From Pythium myriotylum (lineage: Eukaryota > Oomycota > Peronosporomycetes > Pythiales > Pythiaceae), in assembly GCA_023091665.1 (NCBI GenBank), contig JALJCQ010000013.1, positions 310,001 through 374,000 on the forward strand: 64,000 nt of DNA, in the 5' to 3' direction. The notes under the pieces were generated by a model. That model worked only from the letters and a program-made list of their open reading frames with translations, ran no database searches and was not told the DNA's origin. Of this stretch, positions 20,797 to 30,698 are shown one piece after another. The position numbers and the translations under genes were made by a program. Positions within the stretch are counted from its first letter, which is position 1, and every line of letters begins with the position of its first letter.

Positions 20797-23007
20797 TTGG
20801 AACAGCTTACGGTCACTCCTTTCTTTCAACGAGCCACCGCTGGTGCCGATGAAGAGCAGGAGCAAAAAGACACTAGCCAAGATGAGCAACCTGATTCCGG
20901 TGCTGTGACCATGGAAGATGTCGTCGTCGTTGGTGGCAAGCCACGACGACAGGATGCTGTCAAGCTCAAAGAGATCCAGCTGCACCTTCAGCTCAAGCAG
21001 GTCAAGACGTGCGCTGACGGGCGCTGCTTATATCACGCGCTCATTGCTGCAGTTAGCATGACCTGCGGAGATGCGATCGATGTCAACGATGCCACCGAGG
21101 TCAAGCTGGCTGCAGAGCTCATGCGGGACATTAACACGCTCCTAGCCGACGAGCTAGTAACGCACCTGGTTTCCGGTACGCTGCAACTTGCAGAATTATG
21201 TCCTCGCTATCTCCACGAAGAAACTGTGACGTCGCAGACCGTGCCGCGTCTAGTCGAATATTTCAAGACGGCAGCAGCGCAGACTTCACCGGCAGTAACC
21301 CGGCAGTTTTGGGGAGGCGAAGCGGAGATCATCGCCTTCGTCTCCTGGAAACGCGAACCAGTCTATTCACTCGATGTCTACGCTGACGGTGATGCTCTAG
21401 TTCAACGCTACGCGCTGGTCGACTGCAACCTCTCCGATGGCTCTAATATGACCCGAGTGGTTAGGCAAACCGTCACCACCGAAAGGTTCTACGCGCATAT
21501 CGCCATACACAGGCGCCAAAAAGTCGTGCCGCTGATGTTGGCTCTTCATCACTTCTTCGACGGAGAGAGGCATACCGCTCATTACACGGCTCTGCGCATT
21601 GGTGACGCAGAATATCGGGAGTTTGCAGGAAGTGTACGCAAGCAAGGTTCCATGCGAGACCGCCTTCCGCAGGTACTCGCGGAAATTGATGCCATAGAGG
21701 CTGAACCAAGCCCAACTCCTGACGGCTCAGAACTCACACAGCTCTCGTCTGGTGAAGGCTCAGAATACGTTCCGTCGCACGCGCCCAGCGCTGCCAGTAC
21801 TTCCACTGGCCAAAGCCATAGAGAGGAGGAGGGGACAAGCCGCGACGACGGACAAGGAAAGCGAGAATCAGGCGACGAGCAGACTGGAACGGAACCCAAC
21901 CAACTTGACGTCGCGGACCTGAAGTCCGGCGATACGACGATGGATAGCGAACCCAACGCGCCAGGCAATACAGTTGTCGACTTGACGGTACCCCTGCCGG
22001 GAACAACCGAGAATGCCCGGAACTCTGAGACACCTGAGGCGCACATTACGATCTCGGAGACGCGAGCGATTCTGGGAGAGCAAACTCCACTCCCGGTCTT
22101 CAATTTAGCTCATATCTGCGAAACGCCGCCTGATCCGAGCTTGAGTTTCGATCGAATTGACGCGCGGCCTAGTCGATCACCCAACGGCCTACTCACGAAT
22201 GCAGAAGAGGCGGTTCTTCTTCAACGCATCCGAAATGGCACACAGCACGAGCCGGATGCGGTTCCCCTTCTGCGGAAAGCGCAACGCGCGAACAAAGCGG
22301 CGTTTAAGACCTGGAAGCATCGACAAGCTAAAGCGAACCCACCGGTCCTCCACGCGCTCCGATCTATCACCGACCCGGACGCGGCAATCGACGTGTTGAA
22401 AGACCGACCAGGTGCAGTTAAAAGCTTTATCAATGCACTACCTTTCCCCGAGGTGCTCCTGTACGGGACAGCTGACTCGACGCGGGTGCACATAGGCAAG
22501 GTAGCCATCGTTCTCGGCCATATTCAGCTCTTACATCGAATCGGGCAGCTACTTCCACCCGACACGGCGAACTTCTGCAAGGAATGGGCGGCTGGTGCGA
22601 ACGCGGCTCCAACGTTTGAGGCCAGATGGTCCATCACGCATGAACCGACACGTTGGAGGCGTCTCGCTGCTGTTGCGGCCAAGCACCGAATTAGGATTCC
22701 CCCACGCACGCAGCCAGGATTAATAGACGCCGATTGGTGCAGACTCGCGGCCCACGTGTTGCTCGTGCCAGAGTGTCTTCCAACTGACTTTGCCGCGCGG
22801 GAACTGCCACATCAATGCGACGCGCTCCTCATGTGGATGGCTGCTAGCTTCAATACCCTTGCAGTGGTCAGCGCAGGTCAAGGGGTGGCCGCCAAACGAT
22901 GGGAGATGGCGCACATGATATTCCAAGACTGGTCAACAGACCTCGTCAGTGGAGCGCTGTTCCGCTTCGGAGAGATTCGAGGCGGAGCGGCGGCAAGTCG
23001 GAACTAA
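20797..23007 (+). CDS. LINE ORF1 with OTU-type cysteine protease domain
   Basis: The product is 736 residues. An OTU fold is indicated by the nucleophile motif ADGRC77LYHAL, the internal FWGGEAEIIAF motif at about 171-181 and the catalytic His motif AHYTAL (H262). OTU enzymes are typically deubiquitinases. The central part (about 290-440) is acidic, Ser/Thr-rich and probably disordered. The C-terminal part (about 445-736) is mainly helical with no domain I recognise; it may be the RNA-binding part. ORF2 overlaps the end by about 58 nt in another frame. The first 257 codons are repeated at 7953. Confidence 0.8.
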   Translation: MEQLTVTPFFQRATAGADEEQEQKDTSQDEQPDSGAVTMEDVVVVGGKPRRQDAVKLKEIQLHLQLKQVKTCADGRCLYHALIAAVSMTCGDAIDVNDATEVKLAAELMRDINTLLADELVTHLVSGTLQLAELCPRYLHEETVTSQTVPRLVEYFKTAAAQTSPAVTRQFWGGEAEIIAFVSWKREPVYSLDVYADGDALVQRYALVDCNLSDGSNMTRVVRQTVTTERFYAHIAIHRRQKVVPLMLALHHFFDGERHTAHYTALRIGDAEYREFAGSVRKQGSMRDRLPQVLAEIDAIEAEPSPTPDGSELTQLSSGEGSEYVPSHAPSAASTSTGQSHREEEGTSRDDGQGKRESGDEQTGTEPNQLDVADLKSGDTTMDSEPNAPGNTVVDLTVPLPGTTENARNSETPEAHITISETRAILGEQTPLPVFNLAHICETPPDPSLSFDRIDARPSRSPNGLLTNAEEAVLLQRIRNGTQHEPDAVPLLRKAQRANKAAFKTWKHRQAKANPPVLHALRSITDPDAAIDVLKDRPGAVKSFINALPFPEVLLYGTADSTRVHIGKVAIVLGHIQLLHRIGQLLPPDTANFCKEWAAGANAAPTFEARWSITHEPTRWRRLAAVAAKHRIRIPPRTQPGLIDADWCRLAAHVLLVPECLPTDFAARELPHQCDALLMWMAASFNTLAVVSAGQGVAAKRWEMAHMIFQDWSTDLVSGALFRFGEIRGGAAASRN

Positions 23008-24116
23008 GGGCACCTCACGGGTGCCCGGCTCTGTCGCACATACAGCGACGGGGCCACCGGCCGTTGCCTTGCAGGAGGCGACGGTCGCAGAGCAGGCGGC
23101 GACAGGAGAAACTAAGCAACGAAAGATCGGCCAGAAGCGACGCGGCCCCATGAGATCGCAATGGCTCTCGGCGCCACTTCACTGTGTGACACAAAATGTA
23201 CGAGGAATGACACAAGCGGAAGACTGGTTCAGCGGCTTCCGAGCACGCACAAACGGCCGACAACCTGACGTTATTCTCCTTCAAGAAGTTCCGACAGACA
23301 AGAAAGCCGTCGATCGCCTCCAGCAGGAATATGCGAAAGGATGGGGACGCACGGACTCGGGGTTTTCTCTATGGGCGGTGACCGACACTAATGCACGCGG
23401 GGTTGCCATTCTCTGCCGGCCGGGGGGGCCAATTTCTGATGTACAGCCGCTGTGGGAAGAGCACTGGTCGGCCAGATTCATGGCTGCACAAGCACCAACG
23501 TATATGCGCCGAGTGGCAGGAAAAAAGAACGAGACAGTTATTTACGCGCTTGCTTAGCTGTCCCAAACCTAATGGCCCGGTACGCCTTGGTGGAGACTTC
23601 AATTGCACGCTTTTCTCCGAATTCGACCGATCGAGTCACGTCACAGACATCCACGACTCTCCGGCATTACACAGTTTACTGACTCAATGGGGTTTGCGGG
23701 ATGTCCTCCAATTTCACATAGATCAGATAGGTACTGAGGCGGACAAAACGGACTTCCAGATACAGCACCACACATACGGATACAAACGGAGAAACGGCAC
23801 CATGGCCACCAGTCGATTAGATAGATGGTACGTCAGTGTCCTATATACTGCTCATGTGCTCGACGTCAACACCGATCCACCAGTCGCACCAAGCGATCAC
23901 AACGGAGTATCCATGAGTTATGTTTGCAGCTACGGAAAGCGACGCAACAGAGGACGCCGCAGACAGCAAGGCCTCCGGTACCCCATCCCCTTCGGATGCC
24001 AGGAAGCCGTCAACAATATCTGCATCGATATCCTGCTACGTTTCACTGAGAAGAGTAAGGCAGCCGGGGCGGTCGAGGCTGCCATCCTGTGGGACGAATG
24101 CAAGATTGAAATCTGA
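22949..24116 (+). pseudogene. LINE ORF2 N-terminal part: EEP-type endonuclease, frameshifted
   Basis: The domain is spread over three frames. The first (22949-23557) has HCVTQNVRGM and PDVILLQEVP, where N and E are expected metal/catalytic positions. A middle stretch of the next frame (about 23490-23545) reads TNVYAPSGRKKER. The third frame (to 24116) has GGDFNC, SRLDRWYVS and the closing SDHNGVS motif. Two small frameshifts thus break the nuclease, and an in-frame TGA at 24114 separates it from the RT. The family nicks target DNA to prime reverse transcription. The lesions suggest recent decay or sequencing error. Confidence 0.8.
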
Positions 24117-27100
24117 AGGGCTTGTCTGCAGGCAATCCGAGAGTGTCGGCAACAACAGCGGCGAGCATATCGACAGCGACGCAAGCGCCTACGCAATGCG
24201 CTGCGACGAGCGATGTTGGCCCAGGCTCCTGACAACCAGAGCTCATATGACGCGGTTGAAGCCATCCGATCAGAGATTGTTCGATTACATTGCAATCGGA
24301 CACGTAGGAGACGGTACAGGAGGTGGCGAGCAATCGCCGCACGAACCCCGGAGGCGGAAAGGTTATTCTTCGATAGATTCAAGATCCCACATTCCCAATC
24401 AATCGTCAGTCTCCCGCAGGCAGACAACCAACCGACTGCAGAGACACTTGCGTGCGCATGGGATCCAGTTATGCAGCGCGGCCCACTCCCAGCCGCAAAC
24501 ATCGATGACTTTTTTGGCCATCTGCCGCCGCCGAGCGCAGCCCCAGATCTCAGTCACCTGGATTCAGACTTCACGACAGAGGAAGTAAGAGCGGCACTCA
24601 AGGCGTGCCCCAGGGGCAAAGTCGCTGGACCTGACGGCCTCCCAAATGATTGGTATCATGAGTTCGCTGATCTCGTGACAGAGGCTCTCACACCCTTGTA
24701 CAATCTGTGGCACAGGTCTTCTATTCTCCCGCCAAGCTTCAAGAAAGCCACGATAGCCTGCATCCCCAAGAAATCGACGCCAACCAGCGGACTGGACTTC
24801 AGACCGATCGCGCTACTTGATACAGACTACAAGATCTACTCTAGGCTCCTTCTGAACCGAGTTAGCAGCTCTCTTCCGACTCTCGTTGCCGACACGCAGT
24901 TTGGTTTTGTACCGGACCGCCAAATGCATGACGCGTTGGATGTCTTCCACGCGGTTCAGGCCCACGCCAGAACCTCCCAGCAATACTCAGATGCGGTGGC
25001 AGTGTCGCTCGATTTTGAAAAAGCCTACGACTCGCTCGATCGGGGATTCCTCGCTTGCGCGCTGCTTCGACTCGGCTTTACAGAGCGCTTCGTCAACGCT
25101 GTCCGCCAGATGCATCTTGCTACAACGGCGGAGTTCACGGCAAACGGGGAGATCTCCACACCACATTCCATCCTCAACGGAATTCGGCAAGGTTGCCCGT
25201 TAGCGCCAACGTTGTTTGTGTTAGCGGTCGACACGCTCTATACTGCAATTGCCCAAAACAGAGACCTCGCCGGGATTGTGTTACCAGGCAACACAGAGGT
25301 TCGGACAGCCGGCTATGCGGATGACACGACAGTCTATCTGGAGCACCCTCGGTTCCTGACTGAGCTAGCGAGCACGCTCGACATCTTTGCTCAAGCGTCC
25401 GGCCTACGAGTCAACCACTCCAAAAGTGTCGTGATCTTCCTCACCACAAGGGCGCAGCGGGACAACGGCCCTGGGAGCCCCTTTCCAATCGCAGAGGCCA
25501 ATGCGCACACGAGGCTACTCGGTGGACAGGTTGCTACGGTGACGTCATTGAACACGATATGGGAGCGGACGCTCCAACGGGCTCGATCTCGTCTCCAGCT
25601 GGCAGAAGTGAAGACTACCAACACCAGTCAACGCGTGAAGCTCCTGCGCGCTCTTCTCTTGCCGATGTTTTTGTTCATCGCCCGGCATCACTGGCCCAGC
25701 CCCAAGATCGTAGACGACTGGCAGAGGCTGGTCAACACGTTCACCTGGTCAGGCACCTTCTCCACTCGAGGGAAAACCCGAAAAGCTTGGATGGCGAAAC
25801 ATGTTGCACAACAAGGGACGCACGTTGGAGGTATCAACGCAGTCAACTTGCGTCACGAATCACAATGCCTCAGCTTGACCACCGTTAACCGGTGGGCGAC
25901 GCCTCGCGGCGGCTTCCGTACTGTGGTGGGCCAGATCCTGCTCAACGCTCAAAGCCGCGGCGAGACCAGCCTCAACCCTTCTCGCAGGGCTTCCGCTCGC
26001 CCGTCTTTTCAACGGACTCTCGCTCACACAGGTCTGCAACTTCGCACAGCACTGCTCACGCAGCCTCGGGACGAACGGGAGCTCCAGATGTATGTTGACA
26101 TGAGGAGACAGCTGCGAGACCACCCAAAACCAACATACGACTGGAGCCATGGGTGGCTCGGCATCGACTTCGCTGCGGTCCTCCCTGTGCTAGCCCGCTT
26201 ACGAAAGTATCAGCACGAGCAATACGGCAGGCTAGACGTGATGGCTTTACTCACGGCTCGGCCATGCGGGGACGAGATCCTCCTCGATGCGAGTGGGCAC
26301 GCGCTGCAACGAGGCGACTTCGCGCGCATCATCTCGCCTACCTCTCGTTTCCGGGATGTGCTAGACATCGAGTGGCTGGACGAGACAAGACTACGCTTCC
26401 GTGCTCGCGGAGCGAGCTTTCCATTGCCCGATAAAATGGCTCGCGACTTTCGGCGGCTCTGTTACGAGCTGGTTGTCAACTACCCCGGCATTCTTGAAGC
26501 ACCTGCGCAACCAGAAGACATGGTCCTTCGACCTGCCAGCCTCGACATTTGGAGACTGTCCAGTGTCGGCAAGCACCTGGTGCTAGAATGGAACCCAGTA
26601 GACGACATCAGAGTCAAACTTGGCCCAGTCACGACAACGGTACAGGCGACGCAATTAGCCCGATCACACTTGCGTGACCCGCTAGTTCAGTTTGACAGAC
26701 ACGTCTGGATCGACTCGCCCATGGGCATCTGGAGTGGCACTCCGCAACTCACCCCGCGCACAGCGAAATCCCTTCTCCTCGCGTCGGCGAAGGAGATGAC
26801 CGACAAGGAGCACGCAAGCAGAGGAGAACGCTGGCGCAATATTGACAGCGAACTGGCAGCAGCCCTCGATCTCGTCACGTGGAAAGACATCGCGTCATTC
26901 CCAGGTGTCATCGACTCACAGCGGACCTTGCTCACACGCCTTAAAGGGGACCGTATCAACAAGTGGGATCGTACACAAAGCCGGGTAGGCTGTCCGCATT
27001 GCCCCGAGCTACCAACGAGCGGTGTGACCAGTGCGCATATCTTCTGGAGCTGCCCCAGCGCACAGCTCCTATGGAAGCACATGCTCGACTGCTGGAGCCA

Positions 27101-28046
27101 TCTCTGGTCTGTGCGGCACGCACCGACAGTCGACGAGTGCAAGACCGATTTCTTTTCACTCGTCCTCCCGACACCCCCAGATCGAATCTGGTCGCACCCA
27201 GAACTGTCGCGACTCGCATCCCCTTCCGCCGCCGACATCATTGCTACACAGGAGGCTGTCCACGCGGCGTGGAGACAACATGCATTAGTGGTGCTACAGA
27301 CGGCTTGGCTCTGGCGCACTACTCCGGACACCAGAGATGACATCTGGACTCGCGAACATGCCATAGCAGTACTGCACGCGAGGCTTATGGCGTCACTCGG
27401 AGACCTACGGTGGAGGCGCTCGGACCACAGCGCGGCGAGCCCCCACACTGCCGCTGCGATCGAACTCCTGCGACATCCTGAGGCTAGCATTCCAGCGGCC
27501 GTCGCCACGGCACCTACTGGCGACCCCAATCTGCAATACCTACTGTTCTTCGATGGAGGATCGAGAGGCAACCCGGGTGCAGGAGGCGCTGGCGCCATCA
27601 TCGTCCGGCTAGGTCAGAACGACGTGAACGCAGAGGTTGTGTTCACAGCCGCTATGTCCTATGCTCATGAGGCGACCACAAACAATCGAGCAGAGTACAA
27701 TGGCCTGCTGACTGGACTCGATGCAGCAGCGAGGCACAAGTGGACCCCTTTGTCGGTCGTAGGAGACAGCATGATGATTATCCAACAAATGCGGAACTAC
27801 AAGGCCCCGAGCAATGACGTACTCCGGGAGATGTACGCTCGCGCACGCTGCCTCGCAGACTCACTCAGAGTGCGCGCCTGGCGACACCATCCAAGAGCTG
27901 CGAACCGCATGGCGGACGCGGCGGCGAACTTAGCGATGGATACGCGAACGAGTAGTCAAGTCGTGCACCCCACGACAAGAGAAGAACACACACGCATCGC
28001 AGATCTCCTTAACAGTGATCTCGAGCATTGGAGAAGGGGAGTTTAA
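24117..28046 (+). CDS. LINE ORF2 C-terminal part: reverse transcriptase and RNase H
   Basis: The frame is open from 24117; the first ATG is 24213, giving 1277 residues. It continues the endonuclease frame after the TGA at 24114. RT motifs include GKVAGPDGLPNDWY, LDFEKAYDSLDR, GIRQGCPLAP and AGYADDTTVYL (the YADD lies at about 368-371). A zinc-binding CPHC...H...C motif follows near 930. The C-terminus is an RNase H domain starting near 1110 (FFDGGSRGNPGAGGAGA), with NNRAEYNGL, VVGDSMMI and the closing NRMADAAAN. RT and RNase H motifs look intact. This part copies element RNA at the target site. Confidence 0.88.
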   Translation, partial: RACLQAIRECRQQQRRAYRQRRKRLRNALRRAMLAQAPDNQSSYDAVEAIRSEIVRLHCNRTRRRRYRRWRAIAARTPEAERLFFDRFKIPHSQSIVSLPQADNQPTAETLACAWDPVMQRGPLPAANIDDFFGHLPPPSAAPDLSHLDSDFTTEEVRAALKACPRGKVAGPDGLPNDWYHEFADLVTEALTPLYNLWHRSSILPPSFKKATIACIPKKSTPTSGLDFRPIALLDTDYKIYSRLLLNRVSSSLPTLVADTQFGFVPDRQMHDALDVFHAVQAHARTSQQYSDAVAVSLDFEKAYDSLDRGFLACALLRLGFTERFVNAVRQMHLATTAEFTANGEISTPHSILNGIRQGCPLAPTLFVLAVDTLYTAIAQNRDLAGIVLPGNTEVRTAGYADDTTVYLEHPRFLTELASTLDIFAQASGLRVNHSKSVVIFLTTRAQRDNGPGSPFPIAEANAHTRLLGGQVATVTSLNTIWERTLQRARSRLQLAEVKTTNTSQRVKLLRALLLPMFLFIARHHWPSPKIVDDWQRLVNTFTWSGTFSTRGKTRKAWMAKHVAQQGTHVGGINAVNLRHESQCLSLTTVNRWATPRGGFRTVVGQILLNAQSRGETSLNPSRRASARPSFQRTLAHTGLQLRTALLTQPRDERELQMYVDMRRQLRDHPKPTYDWSHGWLGIDFAAVLPVLARLRKYQHEQYGRLDVMALLTARPCGDEILLDASGHALQRGDFARIISPTSRFRDVLDIEWLDETRLRFRARGASFPLPDKMARDFRRLCYELVVNYPGILEAPAQPEDMVLRPASLDIWRLSSVGKHLVLEWNPVDDIRVKLGPVTTTVQATQLARSHLRDPLVQFDRHVWIDSPMGIWSGTPQLTPRTAKSLLLASAKEMTDKEHASRGERWRNIDSELAAALDLVTWKDIASFPGVIDSQRTLLTRLKGDRINKWDRTQSRVGCPHCPELPTSGVTSAHIFWSCPSAQLLWKHMLDCWSHLWSVRHAPTVDECKTDFFSLVLPTPPDRIWSHPELSRLASPSAADIIATQEAVHAAWRQHALVVLQTAWLWRTTPDTRDDIWTREHAIAVLHARLMASLGDLRWRRSDHSAASPHTAAAIELLRHPEASIPAAVATAPTGDPNLQYLLFFDGGSRGNPGAGGAGAIIVRLGQNDVNAEVVFTAAMSYAHEATTNNRAEYNGLLTGLDAAARHKWTPLSVVGDSMMIIQQMRNYKAPSNDVLREMYARARCLADSLRVRAWRHHPRAANRMADAAANLAMDTRTSSQVVHPTTREEHTRIADLLNSDLEHWRRGV

Positions 28047-28111
28047 TCCTAACGGTGGCGACTAGCGCCGGCTATCGGTCTCTATATGAGCAGACTAATA
28101 GACCTCACTTG

Positions 28112-28360
28112 AATTGTCAATTGCAACGGCCACATGGCCACCCCTGCCGCCTTCCAGCGCCCCCCCCCCCCCCCCCCTTCCCCCTCGTGGGGTGCCCGAA
28201 ATCCGACGCTTACGGCTTGGTCTCCCAAGCGCGTCCAGTCCGAGGTTCCCGGGTGCGATTTCCAAGGTTCAAGTCGCCGTGTCGTTCAAGCCAGACGTCC
28301 AAGAGGAGTTAAGCAGTCCCAGTACAAGACCGGAGTCCAAGTCGTAGGAATAGGGTGAAG
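28112..28360. other. Short stretch between LINE tail and Gypsy element, with poly-C
   Basis: It contains a run of about 20 C near 28160-28180 followed by unremarkable sequence. It may be LINE 3' untranslated sequence, because a LINE tail resumes directly after the Gypsy element at 34806. No gene is seen. Confidence 0.4.
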
Positions 28361-28365
28361 GGTAG
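28361..28365. repeat. Target-site duplication of the Gypsy element, left
   Basis: GGTAG stands directly before the 5' LTR and is repeated directly after the 3' LTR at 34801-34805. Five-base duplications are usual for Ty3/Gypsy elements. Confidence 0.85.
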
Positions 28366-28880
28366 TGTGACGCAGCCAGAAAAGAATGGCTCGCGTCAGA
28401 AGAGTTAGGCAACGACCTTGATTTGGTTTCAGTATATTATACTGGAACTAAGTTACTACGATTAGTCCTGGAAGGATTATGCACTGGGTGGTGTAAAAGC
28501 ATCCCGAGAGTAATGGGTGATGCTGACCCGGCTGCAACACATTGGTGATGACGTAGTGACTATGCATACTGTATTCAAGAGATTGTAGGAGGGCTTACAT
28601 ATCGAAGAACTGCGAGACTTGATCACCAGTCTTGGCAGAGGACTTGACCAACAAGTGCTACCATGTCACAGAAGTGGGGTACTGGGCTCCTGGTGACAAG
28701 TACGCGGGCTGGCTGGCTGGGTGGTTGGCTTGGTCTAGACTTGAGAGCAAGTTGAGAAGTGAGATTGATGTTAGAGTTTGTTTTCCTATCCTCTGTGTGG
28801 GCCTCTAGGGTGCTCTGTGCCTAGATGTCGTCTGTCCTAGATACCTTACTTTCAGTATCCAAAGTTAGCTATGTCAACTA
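28366..28880 (+). repeat. 5' LTR plus leader, rearranged by inversion
   Basis: Bases 28366-28602 match 34313-34549 directly. Bases 28664-28880 match the reverse complement of 34550-34800. The intervening 28603-28663 is the inverted leader including the primer-binding site. Turning 28603-28880 around restores a standard LTR that ends in TGTGACA and is followed at once by TGG. Inside the shared part the 3' LTR has about 34 bp more. Confidence 0.9.
28646..28663 (-). other. Primer-binding site of the Gypsy element, inverted
   Basis: Read on the minus strand this is TGGTAGCACTTGTTGGTC, directly following the LTR end ...TGTGACA. TGG after the LTR is the usual start of a tRNA primer-binding site. 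It now faces away from the coding region because of the inversion 28603-28880. The matching tRNA is not identified. Confidence 0.7.
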
Positions 28881-29508
28881 CTGGCTCAAGGATCTGTGGG
28901 TGCGAACCTGCAGTGTCAAGACCAAGTTCAAGTGGTGTGGTAGTCCCTGTCCCGTGAGTCTGAGTGCTCCTGCGTACCGTAAATCCTCTTCACCTGAGTT
29001 GAGGACAGATTCGGGCGTATCAGCAGTGCTCTTACTCGGTCTGCCTGAGCTAGAAGTTGGCATAAGTGGAACCTGTATTGGTTTCCGCCCGGCTCTGTGT
29101 AGTACCAACCTTCGTTGGATGACCCGAACATCTGCGAAAGGGAAGGCTCGTCGTGTGAGACGTGCCAACAACTACAAGTCCCTCAACCTCGGTGATCCAT
29201 CGCGACCCGTGGTGCTAGAGACGTGCGTACCTCGCCGCATCGACGTTACGGAGAACTTTCTCGTTGAGGGGGATCCGAACGCGGCTGAGAAGTACTTTCG
29301 CTGCAAGCACGATTTAGTAGAAGCCGTCAAGAAGGCGAAGCGCGTCACCAAAGCGTTCGTCAAGTTCGGTGCGGCTCTCGCCACGGACGAACTTCAGAAG
29401 GACCACGAAAAGAAGCTCGAAGCCGTTTTCAACTTCCTGAACAAGGCCGAAGACTTCGCGACAGTACGTCTAGACGAGATCTTTGTTTCTAAACCGAATC
29501 GTCAGTAG
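28825..29508 (+). CDS. Upstream ORF of the Gypsy element, unknown function
   Basis: The frame codes 227 residues, but its first 19 codons lie in inverted LTR sequence and cannot be original. A more natural start is the ATG at 29119 (MTRTSAKGKARRVRRANN). The C-terminal 120 residues are charged and helical (VEAVKKAKRVTKAFVKFG, DELQKDHEKKLEAVFNFL) with no domain I recognise. It precedes Gag by 100 bp and may be a separate structural or accessory protein of the element. Confidence 0.5.
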   Translation: MSSVLDTLLSVSKVSYVNYWLKDLWVRTCSVKTKFKWCGSPCPVSLSAPAYRKSSSPELRTDSGVSAVLLLGLPELEVGISGTCIGFRPALCSTNLRWMTRTSAKGKARRVRRANNYKSLNLGDPSRPVVLETCVPRRIDVTENFLVEGDPNAAEKYFRCKHDLVEAVKKAKRVTKAFVKFGAALATDELQKDHEKKLEAVFNFLNKAEDFATVRLDEIFVSKPNRQ

Positions 29509-29607
29509 AATCTTCTAAGTTTCGGTTCAACTTGATTGCTTTTGGATTGCGTAAGCATCGTCTTCGTAATCCATCGGTGACATCGTATACGCTGAGAAGT
29601 CCGACTT

Positions 29608-30698
29608 ATGTCTAGTCGTCGTGCTAGAGAAGTCGAGCGTGAGTCACCAAATCTACGTCCACGTCGTCAAAGCAGATCGAACGATCCTGAAGAAGTTGAA
29701 CGTGCTCGTTCAGTGTCAAGAACCCGTTCAACTCAAGCAGAGCCAATGCAGCATCAAGACGCTCAAGATCAGGGAGGAGAAGTCCCACAGGCTCCGCAAG
29801 CTGCTCCAGCCAATCAAGGGAACTTTGCCGGAGGGCAAGTTCCAGGGGAAGTGTTCCAGCAGTTTATGATGTTCATGCAGCAGCAGAACCAGCAGTACCA
29901 GGCGCAGTTGCAGGCGTTCATGCAGATGAGAATAACCAGTTCAACCAGATGCTCAACCTTCATGGGTCTACGCGTCGTCGAGATCCGCCGATGTATGAAG
30001 GAAAGGTCAACGAAGACATAGAGTTGTGGATCTTCAACACAGAAGACTACTACTCGAACAAGCGTGTTGTGATGCATGCTGAGACCTCAGACTTCGTTGA
30101 AGAAGTCACTGGCAATCTGGGAAAGTCTGTTCAGAACTGGGTTCGGACGATCTTCGCAGTAGAGTGTGCTGCTGCGGGGATTCCCAAGACGTGGGAATTG
30201 TTCAAGGCTAAGTTGCGTCAGCGCTATAAGCCATTGGACTTTGAGTACAACCTTCGTGAGCGAATGTTTGAACTCAAGCAAACTGGATCGATCCATGAAT
30301 ATGTGGCAAAGTTTCAGGACTTGCATTCGCAGTCTGAACTTCCCATCGCGGATCTTGGTCAGCGTTTTTATTTCCAACACGGCCTTCGTGCTGAGACTTC
30401 CGCAAAGATCAAGGAAGAAAGTCCTAAGACGTTGGATGATACGATCAAGATCGCCACAAATTTCGAGTTTGCGCATTATTCTGGGAGACCGCCGAAGCAG
30501 AATGGTCAGAAGAACTCATCGAAGTTGAACCACGACTCTGCAGGCACTGCTACCAAGTCGAAGAAAGGTAACAAGTCGAAGAAGAAAGGACACGACTCTC
30601 AGAGGAACAACGATGACTGGAAGAAGGAAGCCACTTGCCATGCGTGCAAGAAGAAGGGGCATATCTCTCCGGACTGTCCTCTGAACAAGGAGTGGTAA
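29608..30698 (+). pseudogene. Gag polyprotein with frameshift
   Basis: The first frame (29608 to about 29925) is basic and Gln-rich (QQQNQQYQAQLQAFMQ). The reading passes to the frame of 29949-30698, which continues with the retrotransposon Gag core (PPMYEGKVNEDIELWIF, then WELFKAKLRQRYKP). It ends in a Lys-rich tail with one CCHC zinc knuckle, CHACKKKGHISPDC. One small indel near 29925 explains the break. Gag packages the element RNA into particles. Confidence 0.85.

Larger units (their letters stand above)
12845..21567. repeat. Segmental duplication, copy B
   Basis: Second copy of 1-8723 in the same orientation, with one base difference (G20744 against A7900). Beyond 21567 this copy continues into the rest of the LINE ORF1, while copy A breaks off. 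Copy B is therefore the ancestral arrangement at the right edge. Confidence 0.97.
20797..28111 (+). mobile_element. Near-complete non-LTR retrotransposon (LINE) with OTU, EEP endonuclease, RT and RNase H
   Basis: Two overlapping coding units lie in order: ORF1 (20797-23007) with an OTU-type cysteine protease, then ORF2 (22949-28046) with an apurinic-type endonuclease, reverse transcriptase, zinc-binding motif and RNase H. The tail at 28071-28111 resembles the other LINE tails (GCTATCGG, then CTAATAGACCTCACTTG) but lacks CAT repeats. A fuller tail lies at 34806-34866 beyond the inserted Gypsy element, so the true 3' end may be there. ORF2 carries two frameshifts and one stop, so this copy is probably not autonomous. 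The clade is not assigned; AP endonuclease plus RNase H fits I-like groups. Confidence 0.85.

Noticed and set aside
28159..28180. Poly-C run as a structural or regulatory signal
   Set aside because: A plain homopolymer, prone to sequencing error; there is no supporting context.
28195..28330. Possible tRNA gene near the Gypsy element
   Set aside because: The GGTTC-like stretches do not form a cloverleaf with a proper anticodon arm.
28603..28880. A separate solo LTR inserted in opposite orientation
   Set aside because: A single inversion explains the order better, because undoing it gives one LTR with correct TG...CA ends, an adjacent primer-binding site and one target duplication.
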